A stretch of 64,000 bases of DNA from positions 124,001 through 188,000 of the forward strand of contig NZ_JADPFC010000004.1 of the NCBI RefSeq assembly GCF_015668195.1. The letters are read 5' to 3'. Shown one piece after another: positions 61,943 to 64,000 of the stretch. The notes beneath the pieces were generated by a model. The model saw only the letters and a program-made list of their open reading frames with translations, had not been told where the DNA came from and made no database searches. Origin of the DNA: Romboutsia_C sp015668195 (GTDB lineage Bacteria; Bacillota; Clostridia; Peptostreptococcales; Peptostreptococcaceae). The position numbers and the translations under genes are program-made. The stretch's first letter is position 1. Every line of letters begins with the position of its first letter.

Positions 61943-62011
61943 TCATCTACTATATCCCAACATTTGACCACGCATAAACCCATATACTATTTCTTTAGTA
62001 AATTTTAACAT
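61943..62011 (-). CDS. Possible 22-residue small ORF downstream of nrdJ
   Basis: ATG (62011) to TGA (61943) encodes 22 residues starting MLKFTKEIVYGFMRG, basic and amphipathic. GGGGGAG sits five bases before the ATG, an excellent site for so short a frame, and the terminator follows directly. It lies 68 bases after nrdJ and could be on the same transcript. Nothing homologous is recognised. Confidence 0.4.
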   Translation of the reverse strand: MLKFTKEIVYGFMRGQMLGYSR

Positions 62012-62079
62012 GTAATCTCCCCCTATACCCCCTTGTTATTTCTTTTATAGTTCTATTTATTTGCTAGAATTCCTTTTTA

Positions 62080-64000
62080 TTAGTTACACTTACTATACCC
62101 ACATTTTAAGCATACTCCACATCCACCTGATGGTATTATAGATTCACTTTTACACTCTGGGCATATAAATTTTTCATTTTCTATTGTGTCTATATCTTCA
62201 TATAAATTTTCTTTTTTATTATCTTTTGGCTTTTCATTAACTAATATCCCACTTCTTTTACAACCATCTCTGTATATAGTTATCCCTTTTAAATTATTTT
62301 TCCAAGCACTCATATAAATATTATATACATCATCTACAGTAGCTTCATGAGATAGATTTATTGTAGATGATATAGATGCATCTATATGTTTTTGCCATGC
62401 GTTTTGCATTTTTATTCTATCTTCTGGATTTAGGTTCATAGCTGTTACAAATATATTTGGCAAATCTTTTTCATTTCCTATATTATATTTATCCATATAC
62501 TCTTTTACTATAGGAGTGTATACCTTGTAATATACGTCCTCATCATGCAAGCTTTCTGTTTTTCTTATATATGATAAGTTAAATATTGGCTCTATACCGC
62601 CACTTATACCAAGCATAGTTGATATAGAACCTGTAGGTGGTATTGTTAATAATTGAGAGTTTCTAAGTCCATATTTCCTAATTAGATTCTTAACATCCTC
62701 ATTGACATTTTCTTTAAAGAACTTTGAATTAAAAACTACCTTTTCATCATACTTTTCATAACTTCCATAATCTCTTGAAAGAATTGCTGATTGCTTTAAA
62801 GCCTCATTTAACATAATCTTTGATAACTTTTCACATAAGTTTATAGAATTTTCACTTCCATATACTAAATTTAACTTTATAAGCATATCTGCTATTCCCA
62901 TAACACCTAAACCTATTTGTCTATAATTTTTTACACTTTCTTTTTGTATATCTAGTGGATGAAGATTAAGACCTTCTTCTAACACTTCATTTAATCCTAT
63001 AACACAATCTCGTACAGTTGATTTAAATTTATTAAAATCAAAAACTGCCTTTTTTGTAAATGGCTCTACTACAAACTCTGCTAAATTTATGGAACCTAGT
63101 AAACAACTTCCTCCAGCTGGTAATGGCTCTTCTGCACAAGGATTTACACCTTCATATCTAAAATTTTTATCTTCACTTAATAAGTGATTTTTCTTTATAT
63201 TATCCCAAAATAAGATACCTGGCTCTGCATAATCCCAATTATTTTGTATAAGTTTCATAAACAAACTATATGCATCTACTTCTTTATTTATAATTTCATC
63301 AGTTTCTTTTACTAAAAATTTGCAAATAAACTTTTCTTTACTTTCTACAGCTCTCATAAATTCATCATTTATTCTAACTGATATATTCGCTTTGGTTATT
63401 TTATCCAAATTTGTTTTTATATCTATAAACTCTTCTATATCCGGATGATTTACATCCATTGATATCATTAGAGCTCCTCTTCTTCCCCTTTGTCCTATAA
63501 GGCCTGTTGTCATAGAATAAAGATCCATAAATGATACAGCTCCTGTAGTAGTCTTTGCTGCATTATATACCCTTGAGCCTCTTGGCCTTAAGTTTGATAT
63601 ATCAATTCCGACTCCTCCTCCATAGCTAAATGTTCTAGCTAAATATTTTGCAGTATCAAATATAGACTCTATATTGTCTTTCGGTCTAGATAATACATAA
63701 CAATTAGAATAAGTTACTTTTATCCCATGCTTATTAAGGCCTCTATTTGCAAGTATTCTCCCTGCAAATAAAAACTTCTTCTCTCTTATAAGCTTTTCTA
63801 TCTTTTTATTTCCTCCAGATACTCTTACTAGCCACTCATCGAAGCTTTCATTATTATATTGATATTTATTTGACCATATAGACTTTTGAAGTTCTTCCAT
63901 TTTCCACTTAGAATATCTTATATTTGCTCTTTTTTCTCTATATAATATGTACTTTTTAGCTACATCTTTTCTATTTGATTCCATAAGATATAACTCTACC
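62080..64000 (-). CDS. nrdJ: Adenosylcobalamin-dependent ribonucleotide reductase (class II), 5' end outside window
   Basis: At least 639 residues. The frame stays open to the window edge, and the ATG at 63984 is probably internal: the upstream residues VELYL plus MESNRKDVAKKYILYREKR match the end of an ATP-cone, so the true N-terminus lies beyond 64000. The catalytic barrel has YSNCYVL, SYGGGVGIDISNLRPRG, NPCAEEPLPAGGSCLLGSINL (active Cys and Glu; NPCG is more usual) and TIPPTGSIS. The C-terminus has Cys-rich CPEC and CGVCLKCGYSKC, likely redox or zinc-binding. It makes deoxyribonucleotides using B12, independent of oxygen. Confidence 0.93.
   Translation of the reverse strand, partial: VELYLMESNRKDVAKKYILYREKRANIRYSKWKMEELQKSIWSNKYQYNNESFDEWLVRVSGGNKKIEKLIREKKFLFAGRILANRGLNKHGIKVTYSNCYVLSRPKDNIESIFDTAKYLARTFSYGGGVGIDISNLRPRGSRVYNAAKTTTGAVSFMDLYSMTTGLIGQRGRRGALMISMDVNHPDIEEFIDIKTNLDKITKANISVRINDEFMRAVESKEKFICKFLVKETDEIINKEVDAYSLFMKLIQNNWDYAEPGILFWDNIKKNHLLSEDKNFRYEGVNPCAEEPLPAGGSCLLGSINLAEFVVEPFTKKAVFDFNKFKSTVRDCVIGLNEVLEEGLNLHPLDIQKESVKNYRQIGLGVMGIADMLIKLNLVYGSENSINLCEKLSKIMLNEALKQSAILSRDYGSYEKYDEKVVFNSKFFKENVNEDVKNLIRKYGLRNSQLLTIPPTGSISTMLGISGGIEPIFNLSYIRKTESLHDEDVYYKVYTPIVKEYMDKYNIGNEKDLPNIFVTAMNLNPEDRIKMQNAWQKHIDASISSTINLSHEATVDDVYNIYMSAWKNNLKGITIYRDGCKRSGILVNEKPKDNKKENLYEDIDTIENEKFICPECKSESIIPSGGCGVCLKCGYSKCN

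Overview
The window is AT-rich (I judge well under 30% G+C by eye), has strong AGGAGG-type ribosome binding sites, frequent TTG/GTG starts and many bidirectional hairpin terminators. Gene content (Na+-pumping decarboxylase, 4-hydroxybutyrate dehydrogenase of the Clostridium kluyveri type, a HesB-like selenoprotein, B12-dependent ribonucleotide reductase, aspartate 4-decarboxylase, molybdenum hydroxylase) fits an anaerobic Firmicute of class Clostridia, most likely Peptostreptococcaceae (Paraclostridium / Paeniclostridium / Romboutsia / Terrisporobacter type). The genus is inferred, not proven. It reads as chromosome: no phage, plasmid or CRISPR array was found, and one decayed IS1595-family transposase is the only mobile DNA.

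Layout. 1-13 kb: a small SASP-like gene, DUF362, acyl-ACP thioesterase, DegV, a three-subunit xanthine dehydrogenase-type operon, a HAD hydrolase, a HesB-like selenoprotein with an in-frame TGA, fused MsrAB, a CPBP protease, an aminotransferase and a rhodanese. 13.7-24 kb: the IS1595 remnant, a TPR-GGDEF diguanylate cyclase, a Smr-less MutS2-like ATPase preceded by a leader-peptide attenuator, 4-hydroxybutyrate dehydrogenase, a DUF308 protein, an LCP protein and a cyclase. 24.5-34 kb: a Cys/Asn-rich protein, a GntR-ABC operon, a DUF3783 protein, a short primary-type sigma factor, an orphan small RNA with its own promoter and terminator, an HsdR_N-like protein with a Cys-rich tail, a CAP-domain secreted protein and a DUF1002 protein. 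34-46 kb: an ABC exporter with its two-component system, aspartate 4-decarboxylase, an ABC-2 exporter, a SulP transporter and a 3-methyladenine glycosylase. 46.8-56.5 kb: kdpABCDE potassium uptake, a 54-residue ORF and a BCCT betaine-type transporter, together an osmoadaptation block. 56.6-60 kb: a Na+-translocating oxaloacetate decarboxylase operon. 60-64 kb: a lipoprotein with a polyasparagine tail, a Fur-box DUF3793 gene, a 22-codon ORF and the 3' part of nrdJ.

The most interesting items are: (1) the 5' region of the MutS2-like gene, where a good promoter, a 16-codon leader ORF and three mutually exclusive RNA segments form what looks like a translational attenuator; (2) the selenoprotein gene read through TGA at 8741-8743, which conventional gene calling truncates; (3) an orphan structured RNA of about 120 nt at 30133-30250 on the minus strand; (4) a Fur-box pair in front of a DUF3793 gene; and (5) a perfect 38-bp palindrome upstream of 4-hydroxybutyrate dehydrogenase.
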